Shown here in pieces: positions 8,001 through 16,500 of a DNA stretch of 64,000 nt (positions within the stretch are counted from its first letter, which is position 1; each line of letters starts with the position of its first letter). The notes below the pieces were generated by a model. That model did no database searches, had not been told where the DNA came from, and worked only from the letters and a program-made list of their open reading frames with translations. Source of the DNA: JABWAN01 sp041918175. Its GTDB lineage: Bacteria; Zhuqueibacterota; Zhuqueibacteria; Zhuqueibacterales; Zhuqueibacteraceae. Where the stretch lies: the NCBI GenBank assembly GCA_041918175.1, contig JAYRWE010000003.1:33098-97097 (forward strand), given 5' to 3'. The translations under genes were made by a program, and so were the position numbers.

Positions 8001-9322
8001 ATCTGCTCTCGAATGCGCTCAAGTTCACGCCGGATGGTGGGCGCGTGGAAGTGGTTGTGGCATCATCGCGGGAGAACACCCCCCTGAATCCCCCCTCAAG
8101 GGGGGACTTTGGCATTGCCCCCTCCTCGCAGAGGGAGCACAACACAATTCCCCCCTCGAGGGGGGCCAGGGGGGTGTCGCCTCAATACGTGCAAATCTCT
8201 GTTACTGACACAGGATCAGGAATTCCCAAAGATCAGCTTGACAAAATCTTCGACCGCTTCTATCAAGTCGATGCCTCCCAAACGCGCGAGCACGAAGGCA
8301 CGGGCATCGGCCTCGCGCTTACGAAGGAGTTGGTCGAACTGCATCGCGGCGAGATTTTGGTTGAAAGCGAAGCCGGGCGCGGCACGAAGTTCATTGTGCG
8401 GCTGCCCTTGGGCAAGGCGCATTTGAAGGCGGAAGAAATTGCCAGTGATCAGCTATCAGTGACCAGTGAGCAGTTTGCGAGAATCGAAGATCGAGCATCC
8501 AGCGACGAGCAACCATCACTCCAACAATCCACCACTCCATCAATCCACGCGCACATGACCAGCGACGAGAACGTCATCCTCATCGTCGAAGACAACGCGG
8601 ACGTGCGCACATACATTCGGCAATATCTTGCGCCGACGTTCCAAGTGATCGAAGCCGTGGATGGCGTCGAAGGCGCGCAAATGGCGCTCGCAAGCATTCC
8701 CGATTTGATCATCACCGATGTGATGATGCCCAAGCGCGACGGCAACGAGCTGTGCCGCATTTTGAAAACCGACGAGAAGACGAGCCATGTGCCCATCATT
8801 ATGCTCACCGCGAAGGCGGACAGCGAGAGCAAAGTGCATGGTCTCGAAACTGGCGCCGACGACTATCTCATCAAGCCGTTCGACTCTAAAGAGCTGCTGG
8901 CGCGCGTACATAATCTTATCAAACAGCGTCGACAACTGCGTGAACGCTTCAGCCGTGAGATTGTTTTGAAGCCGCAGGACATTGCGATCACGCCGAGAGA
9001 CGAAGTTTTTCTCAACAAGGTGAAAACTGTCGTTGAAAAACATTTGAGCAATGAAAATTTTGAAGTGGAGGAATTAGGCAAGCAGGTGGGCATGAGTCGC
9101 TCACAATTGCATCGCAAGCTGCGCGCGCTGACGGACCAAACTCCCAGCCAGTTCGTGCGCTCCATGCGTTTGGCGCGCGCGGTGGAATTGCTCAAACAAG
9201 ACGCGGGCACGGTCGCGGAGATCGCGTATCAAGTGGGCTTCGGCAGCCAGGCCTATTTCACGAAATGTTTTCATGAACAGTTTGGGTGTTCGCCGAAGGA
9301 GTATGTGAAGAGAAATTTTTAG
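5051..9322 (+). CDS. Hybrid two-component system sensor kinase/response regulator/AraC (HTCS), copy 1
   Basis: A 1423-residue one-protein regulatory system. A signal-like N-terminus (LWLFLTCPFLLLAQ) precedes about a dozen two-component propeller repeats (LWIGT..GGLNRFDR, residues about 40-690), a Y_Y_Y domain (about 735-805), one membrane segment (about 820-838), HisKA with His872 in ANISHEFRTPLTLI, HATPase_c (N box NLLSNALKFTPDGG; GTGIGLALTKEL), a receiver with Asp1223 (IITDVMMPKRDG) and a C-terminal AraC HTH (VAEIAYQVGFGSQAYF). The propeller would sense a ligand outside the inner membrane and the HTH regulate transcription. A 104-bp palindromic repeat is inserted in frame in the ATPase domain (8075-8178). 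A paralogue starts at 13534. The start codon is only weakly supported by a ribosome binding site. Confidence 0.93.
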   Translation: MPSHTIRDHSFRPRKFLPQLWLFLTCPFLLLAQTSPIKFESIPLEEGRTIYCIVQDHQGFMWFGTGDGLIKYDGYEFTAYRHDAFDSLSLSSNVVYALYEDRAHTLWIGTVGGGLNRFDREREQFTRFVNAPNNPNSLSFNSIGAIYEDRSGTLWVGTADLLSEAGAGLNKFDRETQQFVRFVYDSSEVHSLSHNSVWDIFEDHTGTLWIGTQRGLNKFEREKQQFTRFLHEPNNPHSLSHSDVRVIYEDRSHTLWLGTRGGGLNRFDRDQQLFTRFRFDRNNPRSLSQDSVLAICEDQIGTLWIGTFRGLSRFDHAHEEFARFVHEPNNAHSLSNNIIWSLCRGRSGTLWIGTFLGGIDKYDPGRERFKQFAPEPDSARIFSQKSIGSVYWDQSGARWIGTSAGLARFEHAAKQFSYLFNKSFNSQVNCVYGDFSSRGTLWVGTNGDGLYRIDHGTGKLTRFVHDPNDPHSISDSQIVAIHQDRSGTLWVGTFGGLNRFDRGKERFIRFLHDQNDPHSISSDAVWSICEDSVSQNTLWLGTTNGLNRFDRQTERFTRFLNDPKNPNSLGNNFIWTLFVDHTGKLWVGTNAGLDCFDTNAEKFAHYSTKDGLPSGQILGILEDDRGRLWVSTIKGLSCYNPETMSFRSYGLTDGLAANEFMNMQHHKSVDGRLFFLSYNGIVAFHPDSIKDNPFIPPVVITAFKRYNTDDASGVAIEEKGVSAKREISVSYKDNVLSFEFAALNYRNASKSQYAYKLEGFNDNWIQLGTKRDVTFTNLDAGAYTLRVKGSNNDGVWNEEGTSLKIIVTPPWWRTRWAYAAYVMLFGAALYGWRRFELNRVKLRNELKMKNFEAQKLQEMDHMKSRFFANISHEFRTPLTLILGPLEQLHAEQFKGNVKEVYAMMLRNGQRLLRLINQLLDLARLEAGRMTLQARPENIVGFLKGLVLSFASAAERKRIALSISAAEENLVVYFDRDKLEKIVSNLLSNALKFTPDGGRVEVVVASSRENTPLNPPSRGDFGIAPSSQREHNTIPPSRGARGVSPQYVQISVTDTGSGIPKDQLDKIFDRFYQVDASQTREHEGTGIGLALTKELVELHRGEILVESEAGRGTKFIVRLPLGKAHLKAEEIASDQLSVTSEQFARIEDRASSDEQPSLQQSTTPSIHAHMTSDENVILIVEDNADVRTYIRQYLAPTFQVIEAVDGVEGAQMALASIPDLIITDVMMPKRDGNELCRILKTDEKTSHVPIIMLTAKADSESKVHGLETGADDYLIKPFDSKELLARVHNLIKQRRQLRERFSREIVLKPQDIAITPRDEVFLNKVKTVVEKHLSNENFEVEELGKQVGMSRSQLHRKLRALTDQTPSQFVRSMRLARAVELLKQDAGTVAEIAYQVGFGSQAYFTKCFHEQFGCSPKEYVKRNF
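8075..8178. repeat. GC-rich palindromic repeat inserted in frame in kinase copy 1
   Basis: Begins AACACCCCCCTGAATCCCCC and ends in a run containing GGGGGGTGTCG; the two halves are imperfect inverted copies with CCCCTCAAGGGG and CCCCTCGAGGGG cores. A second element of the same family lies between nifJ and its upstream gene (36886-36988). In this copy it is translated as residues about 1009-1043 of the kinase (NTPLNPPSRGDFG...IPPSRGARG). Confidence 0.85.
8445..8555. repeat. Repeat-derived linker in kinase copy 1
   Basis: The interdomain linker between the ATPase and receiver domains contains AGTGATCAGCTATCAGTGAC, a variant of the CAGTTATCAGTGAACAGTGA repeat seen in kinase copy 2 at 16527-16600, followed by low-complexity CAACAATCCACCACTCCATC text like that at 440-512. 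Confidence 0.6.
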
Positions 9323-9452
9323 TTTGTCTTCATTCCAAAGCATGCACGCAAAGGCGCAACGAAAAGCTTCGTGAAGCAACGCGCGCCAGAGAAAAGCGTT
9401 GAACCCGACAAACGCTGTCTTTATATTGTTTGCAACAAAACGGAGCGCATTT

Positions 9453-9788
9453 ATGGAAACCTTTCAAGTGCAATTGCCGTTGCCGCTGGCGCAACGGATA
9501 CGACAGATCGCCCGCTCGCACGAAGCGTTGAATCGTGTCGTTGCCGAGGCGTTGCAAAATTGGCTGGCGCATGAAGAGGAGGAGAAAACGGATAGAGAAA
9601 CCGTCTTAAAGACGCTTCGCGCTGCGGGGCTTATTATGTCTTCCGAAAGACAACGCGCGTTTGCCGAGGGCATGATCGCGACGCTACCGTCTAGGGTTCC
9701 GCCGAGCCGAGCGCAGGTTGAAACGGCATTGGCGAAATTCAAAGTGCCGCTCTCCGAAGAAATCATCGCGATGCGAGGGGAATACTGA
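9453..9788 (+). CDS. Antitoxin partner of PIN toxin (VapB-like, family not recognised)
   Basis: An 111-residue protein starting METFQVQLPLPLAQRIRQIA, whose first 45 residues (strand, then two helices: LAQRIRQIARSHEALNRVVA) look like a ribbon-helix-helix DNA-binding fold. Its stop codon overlaps the ATG of the PIN-domain gene (TGATG at 9786-9790), the usual antitoxin-then-toxin order of type II systems. ATG at 9453 follows CGGAG. The C-terminal half (about 50-111) would be the toxin-binding part. I infer antitoxin function from context. Confidence 0.7.
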   Translation: METFQVQLPLPLAQRIRQIARSHEALNRVVAEALQNWLAHEEEEKTDRETVLKTLRAAGLIMSSERQRAFAEGMIATLPSRVPPSRAQVETALAKFKVPLSEEIIAMRGEY

Positions 9789-10249
9789 TGGTTTATTATT
9801 TTGACAGCAGCGCCGCGGTGAAACGGTACGCGCTCGAAAAGGGCAGTTCATGGGTGAAAGATCTCGTCGAGCCGGCTAGGGGGAACGTCATTCATCTTGG
9901 CCAAATTGGGGTGGTAGAAATCGCTGCGGCGTTGAGCAAAAAAGTTCGCACCAAAGAATTGATGCAGGAGAATTACGAAGCCGCGTTGCAGCTATTTTTA
10001 ACGGATGTCAAGAATGAAGAATACCTTACCGTCCCTCCGAGCGATGCCATCATCAACCTAGCAGTCGAGCTCACGCAGCGTCATCCGTTACGAGGATATG
10101 ACGCTATGCATTTGGCTACAGCCGTCTCCCTGAACCCCGCCTTATTGCTGGGAGAGTTGCCACCGCTTATTTTCGTTACCGGAGATCGTGTCTTGCGTGA
10201 AGCGGCGCAAGCGGAGGGGCTTGTAACCGAGAATCCGGACGAACATTGA
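9788..10249 (+). CDS. PIN-domain ribonuclease toxin (VapC-like)
   Basis: A 153-residue protein with all four acidic positions expected of a PIN nuclease: Asp6 (YYFDSSAAVKRY), Glu44 (GVVEIAAAL), Asp105 (GYDAMHLATAV) and Asp133 (FVTGDRVLREAA). PIN toxins cleave specific RNAs, often tRNA or rRNA, when their antitoxin is degraded. Translationally coupled to the upstream antitoxin gene. The gene looks intact, in contrast to several other TA pieces in this window. Confidence 0.9.
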   Translation: MVYYFDSSAAVKRYALEKGSSWVKDLVEPARGNVIHLGQIGVVEIAAALSKKVRTKELMQENYEAALQLFLTDVKNEEYLTVPPSDAIINLAVELTQRHPLRGYDAMHLATAVSLNPALLLGELPPLIFVTGDRVLREAAQAEGLVTENPDEH

Positions 10250-10278
10250 TAACTTGCAACCAAGCGGAGCATGAAACG

Positions 10279-10533
10279 ATGACCAACGCCACAATTGAAA
10301 TCAGCGCCAATAGCCGCGAAGTTTTGTTGAAGTTGGCCACAGAGGAAGGGCTTCCGCTTCAAACGTTATTGGATAAGGTGATCGAGCATTATCGTCGGTA
10401 ATTTTTTCTAAAAAAAGTCAATCAGGCTTATGCCACACTTCAACAAGATTCGGCAGCCTGGGAAGGAATAAAACAAGAACACGAAGTGTGGGAGAGCACG
10501 TTAAAAGACGGCTTGTCTTTGCAAGACGCATAG
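10279..10533 (+). pseudogene. Antitoxin-like gene interrupted by an in-frame TAA
   Basis: ATG at 10279 opens a frame encoding MTNATIEISANSREVLLKLA ... LDKVIEHYRR, which ends at TAA 10399-10401. In the same frame, with no shift, translation would continue FFLKKVNQAYATLQQDSAAW ... VWESTLKDGLSLQDA to TAG at 10531-10533. The two halves together match a familiar small antitoxin-like protein of about 84 residues (helix-turn-helix-like half, then A.L..D..AW.....E...WE.TL.DGL). A single nucleotide change probably made the stop. The N-terminal half alone could still be expressed. No toxin gene follows. Confidence 0.75.
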
Positions 10534-10555
10534 CCTTTATACTCGTTACGAGTTG

Positions 10556-10688
10556 ATTTGTAACTCGCCTCAGTTTGTTATTCTGCAAGAAACTTCCCTG
10601 GCGCTGGAACCAACGCCTTGTTTTTAGAGGTGTGCCAAACGCCGGGGAAGGTCCTTATAGGATGACACTTCAAAACAGAGTGTTACAA
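10556..10688. repeat. Palindromic MITE-like repeat, copy 2
   Basis: Left end ATTTGTAACTCGCCTCAGTT, right end on the other strand TTTGTAACACTCTG, with the inner GT(T/C)ATTCTGCAAGAAACTTC / GTCATCCTATAAGGACCTTC blocks also inverted. Same family as 285-400. Confidence 0.75.
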
Positions 10689-10748
10689 AATAACCCACAA
10701 GCATATTCCCACCCCAGTCTATTCAAAGCTTCGACTTTCCACATTACA

Positions 10749-10814
10749 TTAAAATCCATCTCTAGTTTTCGCTTCGTGCAGCGCCCGCAGCAGGTCGAGA
10801 TACTTTTCGAGCAT
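10749..10814 (-). pseudogene. 5' remnant of a downstream partner gene (possible nucleotidyltransferase)
   Basis: An ATG at 10814 opens a 21-codon frame, MLEKYLDLLRALHEAKTRDG then F and a stop. The first 15 residues resemble the start of small nucleotidyltransferases (LL..LRALNEA.V.Y..VGG) that commonly follow a partner such as the gene just upstream (10762-10971). The sequence breaks down after residue 15. Low certainty: the match is short. Confidence 0.3.
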
Positions 10815-10971
10815 GTTGCTCCTTCAATGATTGTTGCGCCAACAATGCCAGCTCAATCGCGCCGACCATTTGTTCGAACCGTTCGCCGGGCGTGAATTGC
10901 AGAAAACCGCGAATCTTGGCTTCCATGGTTTCATGCTCGAAGCCGTGATGGATTTTAGGTTGAAGCGGCAT
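10762..10971 (-). CDS. Small hypothetical protein, probable remnant of a TA-like module
   Basis: A 69-residue frame starting MPLQPKIHHGFEHETMEAKI then RGFLQFTPGERFEQMVGAIE. The pattern (E.MEAKIR.F..LTPGERFE.....I.LAL) is that of a small conserved protein usually encoded just upstream of a nucleotidyltransferase-like gene. The last 20 residues (HARKVSRPAAGAARSEN) look like out-of-frame translation of the next gene's start, so the end may be altered. Function unknown. Confidence 0.45.
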   Translation of the reverse strand: MPLQPKIHHGFEHETMEAKIRGFLQFTPGERFEQMVGAIELALLAQQSLKEQHARKVSRPAAGAARSEN

Positions 10972-11186
10972 AGCTTCTCCACTGCGCGTTAAAATAGCCT
11001 ATCGGTTGAAAACAAATTAAGCATTCCCCTCCGCGCAAACAAGCGGCTTTTTTCCCCAATCCCTCGCCCAATCCAAGCCGTGCGACATAAGTGCAAACCT
11101 CCGCGACATACGTGAAAGATTTCTCCTCCGCGTTTTGATAACTTGGCGAAAAGGCTTTCTCACCAATTAGCAAAGGAGGAGTCATC

Positions 11187-13310
11187 ATGAAGTCGAAACG
11201 AGGGTCGCGGTTGTTTTCAAGCTCGGGTCGAGTCGGTCGCCGCAACCGGCTGCGGGAAGTCGCCGTGGCGATTATTATGCTCGCAATGTGCTTTCCTTTG
11301 TGGGCGCAAACGCCGTGGATCAAGCACAACAACAATCCGGTGTTGAGTGGCGGGCCTGCAAGCGCGTGGGATGGCGGGCGGATTTATTATCCTACCATCC
11401 TTTTTGACGGGACGCAATATCGCATGTGGTTCGCGGGATTCAATCCCACTTTGAACGCGCCTCCGGCTATCGGGTATGCCACTTCACCCGACGGATTTCA
11501 TTGGACGAAGTATGCGAACAATCCCGTCTTAAACTCAACACCTGGAACTTTTGAAAACGATGCGGTCTTTGAGCCGGTTGTGGTTTATGACGGTACGCGC
11601 TTTCACATGTGGTATGCCGGCGCTTCCCAATCAGGAACTGCATATGCGGTTGGATATGCGACTTCCTCCGATGGCATCAATTGGACGAAACATGCGAACA
11701 ATCCCGTATTGCAGCCTAGCCCCGCAGGAAGTTGGGACGAGCAAGGCGTTTTTCCAAGCGCCGTGATTATTGACGGAAGCATTTTTAAAATGTGGTATTC
11801 CGGTATCAAGCAGGATGTCGCGCGCACCGGATATGCGACTTCTTCCGATGGCATCAATTGGACGAAGCATGCCAGCAATCCGGTTTTGGAGGTTGGGCCT
11901 GCGGGATCCTGGGACTCTGATTTAATTTGGACACCCGACGTACATTTCGATGGCACGACGTATCACATGTGGTACAATGGCTTCAATCCCTCAGCCGCGC
12001 GCATCGGTCACGCAACATCGCCGGACGGCATTCAATGGACGAAAAATCCGGCGAACCCGATCATCAATCCTGGGGCAGAAGGAACCTGGGAAAGCAGAGA
12101 AGCGGGACATCCTCGTGTGCTCTCCGAAGGCAATGCGTGGAGAATGTGGTATATCGGTGTTGATGCTCAGGTAAACATTCGCATCGGTTACGCCAATGCC
12201 GCGCTGCCGCACGACATCATGATCGCAACGATTCCCGAACATTTGCGGAGCCTTCCTATGATGGCGAACGCTGTTCCGAAGGTCGTGCTCATGAATGCCG
12301 GTTTAAGCAATGAATCGAATCTCAGTGTCACGTGTCAAATCGATTCCGCAGGCGTGGTGGTTTATTCGGATACGAAAGTGCTCGCGTCTTTGCAAAGCCT
12401 CGCAACGGGAGAGATCACTTTCAAAAATTGGCGCACGCACGGCGAGAGCCAATATCGGGCTTCTTTCTTCGCTACAAAATTGAGCAATGACGGGAACCTC
12501 GTCAATGATACGCTGCGCACGACGATCAATGTCTCTCCTCTTATGGATGATTTTGAAACCGGTTTTGCCAAATGGACTTCAGCCACGGGTTGGGGCCTTA
12601 ACGGCCAACGCTTTCGTTCCGGCAAGTTTAGCATGGACGACAGCCCAACGGGCAATTACGGCAACAATGTGAACAACGCAGTGACTTACAACTATAGCTT
12701 TGACCTTTCCAAGCAAAGCGCAGCGCATCTCTCGTATTGGAGTTGGAACGTTTTGCAACCCAACGACTATGGCTATGTGGAAGTGAGCACGGACAGCGGC
12801 GCGACGTGGAATCAACTCGGCGCGCGGCATGAAGGCTTGCAGCGCAGCTTCGCGCAAGAGCACCGTTCGCTCACGCCCTATTGCGGGCCAGGCTTCAACG
12901 ACGTGCGCATCCGCTTCCGCCTCGTCACGGATGCGAGCGGTGTTTTTCCAGGTTGGAATTTGGATGATGTTGAAATTCACGAAGGCGAGTCGCCGACTGC
13001 CGTTGCAGAGCAGGAAGCGGAAGGCGTGCCTCAAACGTTTGCGTTGCTCGGCAACTATCCCAACCCCTTCAATCCCGAAACCACCATCGAATATCAACTG
13101 CCGCGCGCGAGCCGCGTTGAGATTGCGATCTACAATCTCGCGGGACAACTTGTGCGCACGTTGCACCAAGCGCATCAACCCGCGGGAAAATACAAACTTA
13201 GTTGGGACGGCAAAGATGAGCGCGGCAACAAGGTTTCTTCCGGGGTCTATCTCTATCGCATGCACGCCGGAGAATTTTCCACAACAAAGAAAATGATCTT
13301 GGCAAAGTAA
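11187..13310 (+). CDS. Secreted propeller (glycosidase-like) protein with C-terminal sorting domain
   Basis: A 707-residue exported protein. A hydrophobic signal segment (VAVAIIMLAMCFPLWAQ) is followed by about five repeats of roughly 55 residues with the pattern YHMWY.G....IGYATSPDGI.WTK..NPV (residues about 45-330), as in five-bladed beta-propellers of the glycoside hydrolase 43/130-like class; no catalytic residues can be assigned. Residues about 450-590 resemble a MAM/jelly-roll domain, and the C-terminus (NYPNPFNPETTIEYQLP ... SSGVYLYRMHAGEFSTTKKM) is a FlgD-Ig/type A sorting domain used for export in FCB-group bacteria. The start is ATG 11187 after AAAGGAGGA. A terminator follows at 13361. 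Confidence 0.85.
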   Translation: MKSKRGSRLFSSSGRVGRRNRLREVAVAIIMLAMCFPLWAQTPWIKHNNNPVLSGGPASAWDGGRIYYPTILFDGTQYRMWFAGFNPTLNAPPAIGYATSPDGFHWTKYANNPVLNSTPGTFENDAVFEPVVVYDGTRFHMWYAGASQSGTAYAVGYATSSDGINWTKHANNPVLQPSPAGSWDEQGVFPSAVIIDGSIFKMWYSGIKQDVARTGYATSSDGINWTKHASNPVLEVGPAGSWDSDLIWTPDVHFDGTTYHMWYNGFNPSAARIGHATSPDGIQWTKNPANPIINPGAEGTWESREAGHPRVLSEGNAWRMWYIGVDAQVNIRIGYANAALPHDIMIATIPEHLRSLPMMANAVPKVVLMNAGLSNESNLSVTCQIDSAGVVVYSDTKVLASLQSLATGEITFKNWRTHGESQYRASFFATKLSNDGNLVNDTLRTTINVSPLMDDFETGFAKWTSATGWGLNGQRFRSGKFSMDDSPTGNYGNNVNNAVTYNYSFDLSKQSAAHLSYWSWNVLQPNDYGYVEVSTDSGATWNQLGARHEGLQRSFAQEHRSLTPYCGPGFNDVRIRFRLVTDASGVFPGWNLDDVEIHEGESPTAVAEQEAEGVPQTFALLGNYPNPFNPETTIEYQLPRASRVEIAIYNLAGQLVRTLHQAHQPAGKYKLSWDGKDERGNKVSSGVYLYRMHAGEFSTTKKMILAK

Positions 13311-13360
13311 CGGTAATGGAGAAGCGGTAAGTCCGCGCACACCGTTTGAATTCGCTTTCA

Positions 13361-13400
13361 CGCGGATCGGAGAAGTACCTCTGATCCGCGTTTTTATTTT
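13361..13400 (+). terminator. Rho-independent terminator
   Basis: CGCGGATCGGAGAAG pairs with CTCTGATCCGCG, followed by TTTTTATTTT. It lies 50 bp after the secreted propeller gene. A near copy is at 19086. Confidence 0.85.
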
Positions 13401-13453
13401 GAGTGCTTTGCGTTCGAGCTAGTGAAAGCGCCGACGGTATTTTAGCCGCGCGC

Positions 13454-13482
13454 TTGCTTTTCTCGGCGGAGAATGTTATGCT
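13454..13482 (+). promoter_or_regulatory. Repeated promoter-like element, copy 1 (upstream of kinase copy 2)
   Basis: TTGCTT at 13454-13459, a 17-bp spacer, then TATGCT at 13477-13482, embedded in a repeat (CGCGCGCTTGCTTTTCTCGG) that recurs at 19168 and 20439 with the same spacer length. It ends 51 bp before the ATG of the second hybrid kinase. Confidence 0.6.
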
Positions 13483-13533
13483 GCATGGCACACAAAGAGT
13501 GCGTTCAATCTCTAACCGACCTTCGCGCGAATC

Positions 13534-16500
13534 ATGAACCACGCCTCTATTTGCTGCTGCCTCAGCCTTTTGCTTCTCCCCTTTGAAACAATCGGCCTCC
13601 TCGCCCAAAATCGCGGGATCAAATTTGAGCGTCTTGGCGAAGAACAGGAGCTGCAGGGCACGGTGCGCTGCATCCTTCAGGACCGGCAAGGCTTCATGTG
13701 GTTCGGTGTGCAAGGAGGTGTGAACAAATATGACGGCTACCATATCACCGTCTATCAAAAAGACGTGTTCGATTCGACTTCGTTATCAAACGGTGGCGTT
13801 AGCGCGTTGTGCGAAGATTATGCGGGAGCGCTGTGGATCGGGACGACTGGCGGCTTGAATCGCTTTGATCGCAAGAGCGAGGGCTTCACTCGTTTTGCGC
13901 TCACCTTCGAAAACCCTCACAGTTTCGATAACGATGTCATCTATACGATCTATGAAGATCGCGCGAACGCGCTTTGGGTGGGAACGAATCACGGATTGTA
14001 CCAATTTGACCGTGACCATGAGCGGTTCATATCTGCGTCACTAACCATGAGCGCTCTCGAACAACTTGCTCGTGACGACGTTTTTTCACTCTTAGAAGAC
14101 CATGCGGGAACGTTTTGGATTGGAACGGCGCGCGGCCTTTTTAAGCTTGATCCTCAGAAGGGCCGGCTTTTGCATTTCATGCACGACGAGAATAATTCGC
14201 GCAGCCTCGGCCACAATGTTATTTGGCAAATCTACGAGGATCGCTATCGCACCCTTTGGTTCGGCACCGAAGGCGGAGGTCTATCGTGCTTGCGCGTTGA
14301 CGAGCGCGAAGCCGGAAACTTCACGCATTTCGTGCATGATCGTGCCGATGCATACAGTTTGAGCGAAGACACCGTTTGGGCCATTCGTGAAGATCGCTTT
14401 GGCTCTCTTTGGGTGGGAACGGGCAACGGGCTGAATCGCTTCGAACGTGAACAAGAACGCTTTATTCGCTTTCAACAAGATGAGAAGGACGTTAATAGCC
14501 TGAGCGATAATTGGATTTGGTCGATTTATGAGGATCGCTCCGGCATCCTTTGGATAGGCACATACTTCGGCGGAATAAACAAATGGGATCGCGGGCAAAC
14601 GCGCTTCACGACGGTGGCGCATGATCCGCGCGATCCTCACAGTTTGAACAACAATATTATCGATACATTTTATGAAGATCGCAGCGGCGCGCTGTGGGTG
14701 GGGACCACCGGCGGCGGCGTCAATCGCTTGAACCCCGCGAGCAAGCGCTTCACGCATTTCATGCATGACCCGAAAAATCCTTACACCCTCAGCAACAACT
14801 GGGTGTTCGAAATCAATGAAGATCGTACGGGCGCGCTTTGGATCGGAACCGGAGACGGCAGGGTTAACAAATTTGATCGCAAGACGGAACGTTTCACTCA
14901 TCCTAGCCTCGAGCCGAATCATCCGCGCCGACTTGACCATGATACCGTCAGCGCAAATTATCCCGATACTGCCGCGCAAGACATTCTCTGGCTTAAGATC
15001 GGCGGCGGCGGCGGGCTTAACAGGCTTGATCTCGCCGCCAATCAGCTCACGCGCTTTGTTCACGATGCGAATGACTCGCTTAGCCTGAGCGACAATTCTC
15101 TTTGGGCGATTTGCGCGGGCCGTTCGCCGCACCTCTTGTGGGTTGCCACGAGCAACGGGCTCAATCGTTTTGATCTGCGCACGGAGAAATTTACCCGCTA
15201 TTTTCACGACCCGAAAAATCCTTTCAGCTTGAGCAATAACGTTGTCTTCGCAATTCTTCAAGATCGTTTCGGCGCGCTTTGGGCCGGAACAGCTCAAGGC
15301 CTCAATCGTTTCGACGAGCAATCCAGCAGATTTACCCGCTACACCACGAAAGACGGGCTTCCGCACAACACGATTTGCGGCATGCTCGAAGACGCTCGCG
15401 GACGTTTGTGGTTGAGCACAGATCAGGGCGTGACCTGCTTTGATCCTCACACCGAGGTTTTCCGCAACTACGACGTCACCGACGGCTTACCCAGCAACGG
15501 GTTTATGGCGGGCGCCGCATATAAAAATGCACGTGGCGAGATGTTCTTTGGAAGTTTCAATAGCGGATTCACGAGATTTCATCCCGACAGCATCAAAGAC
15601 AATCCGTACATTCCGCCGGTGGTGATCACTTCGTTCAAGCGCTATAACACCGAGGATGCGGCAGGCGTTGGCATTGTCGAAAAAGGCATTTCAGCAAAGA
15701 AAGAAATCGAGGTTTCTTATAAAGACAACATTTTGAGTTTTGAGTTTGCGGCGTTGAGTTATCGCAACACGTTTAAAAATCAATATGCTTACAAATTGGA
15801 GGGCTACAGCGACCAGTGGATTCAACTCGGCACGGAGCGCCGCGTTTCGTTTACCAATCTCGATCCCGGCACATATACCTTGCGCGTGAAAGGCTCCAAC
15901 AACGATGGTGTGTGGAATGAAGAAGGCACGTCGCTCAAAATCACCGTCACTCCGCCGTGGTGGAAAACGCGTTGGGCTTACGCCTTCTACTTTTTGCTTT
16001 TTGCGACGATACTTTACAGTTGGCGGCGTTACGATTTAAACCGCATTCATCTCAAAAACCAATTGCGGTTAGAGCACATCGAAGCCGAGAAACTTAAAGA
16101 AGTCGATCATCTCAAGTCGCGCTTCTTTGCCAACATCTCGCACGAGTTCCGCACGCCGCTCACGCTGATTTTGGGGCAGATCGACAGCGCCATTTCACGA
16201 ACCATCGATGAGCCGATCAAAAACAAACTCAACATGGCCTTTCGCAACGCGCGGGAGTTGTTGCGGCTCATCAACCAACTGCTCGACCTCTCCAAAATCG
16301 AGGCCGGCAGCATGGCTTTGAAAGCGCGCCGCGCCAACTTCATTCCATTTCTGAAAAATCTCGTCTTCTCGTTTGAATCGCTGGCCGAGCAGAAAGGAAT
16401 TACATTGCAATTTCACACCACGCGAGAAGACATCGAAATCTATTTCGAGCCGGAGAAATTGGAGAAGGTGTTTTATAATTTGCTGTCGAATGCGTTTAAG

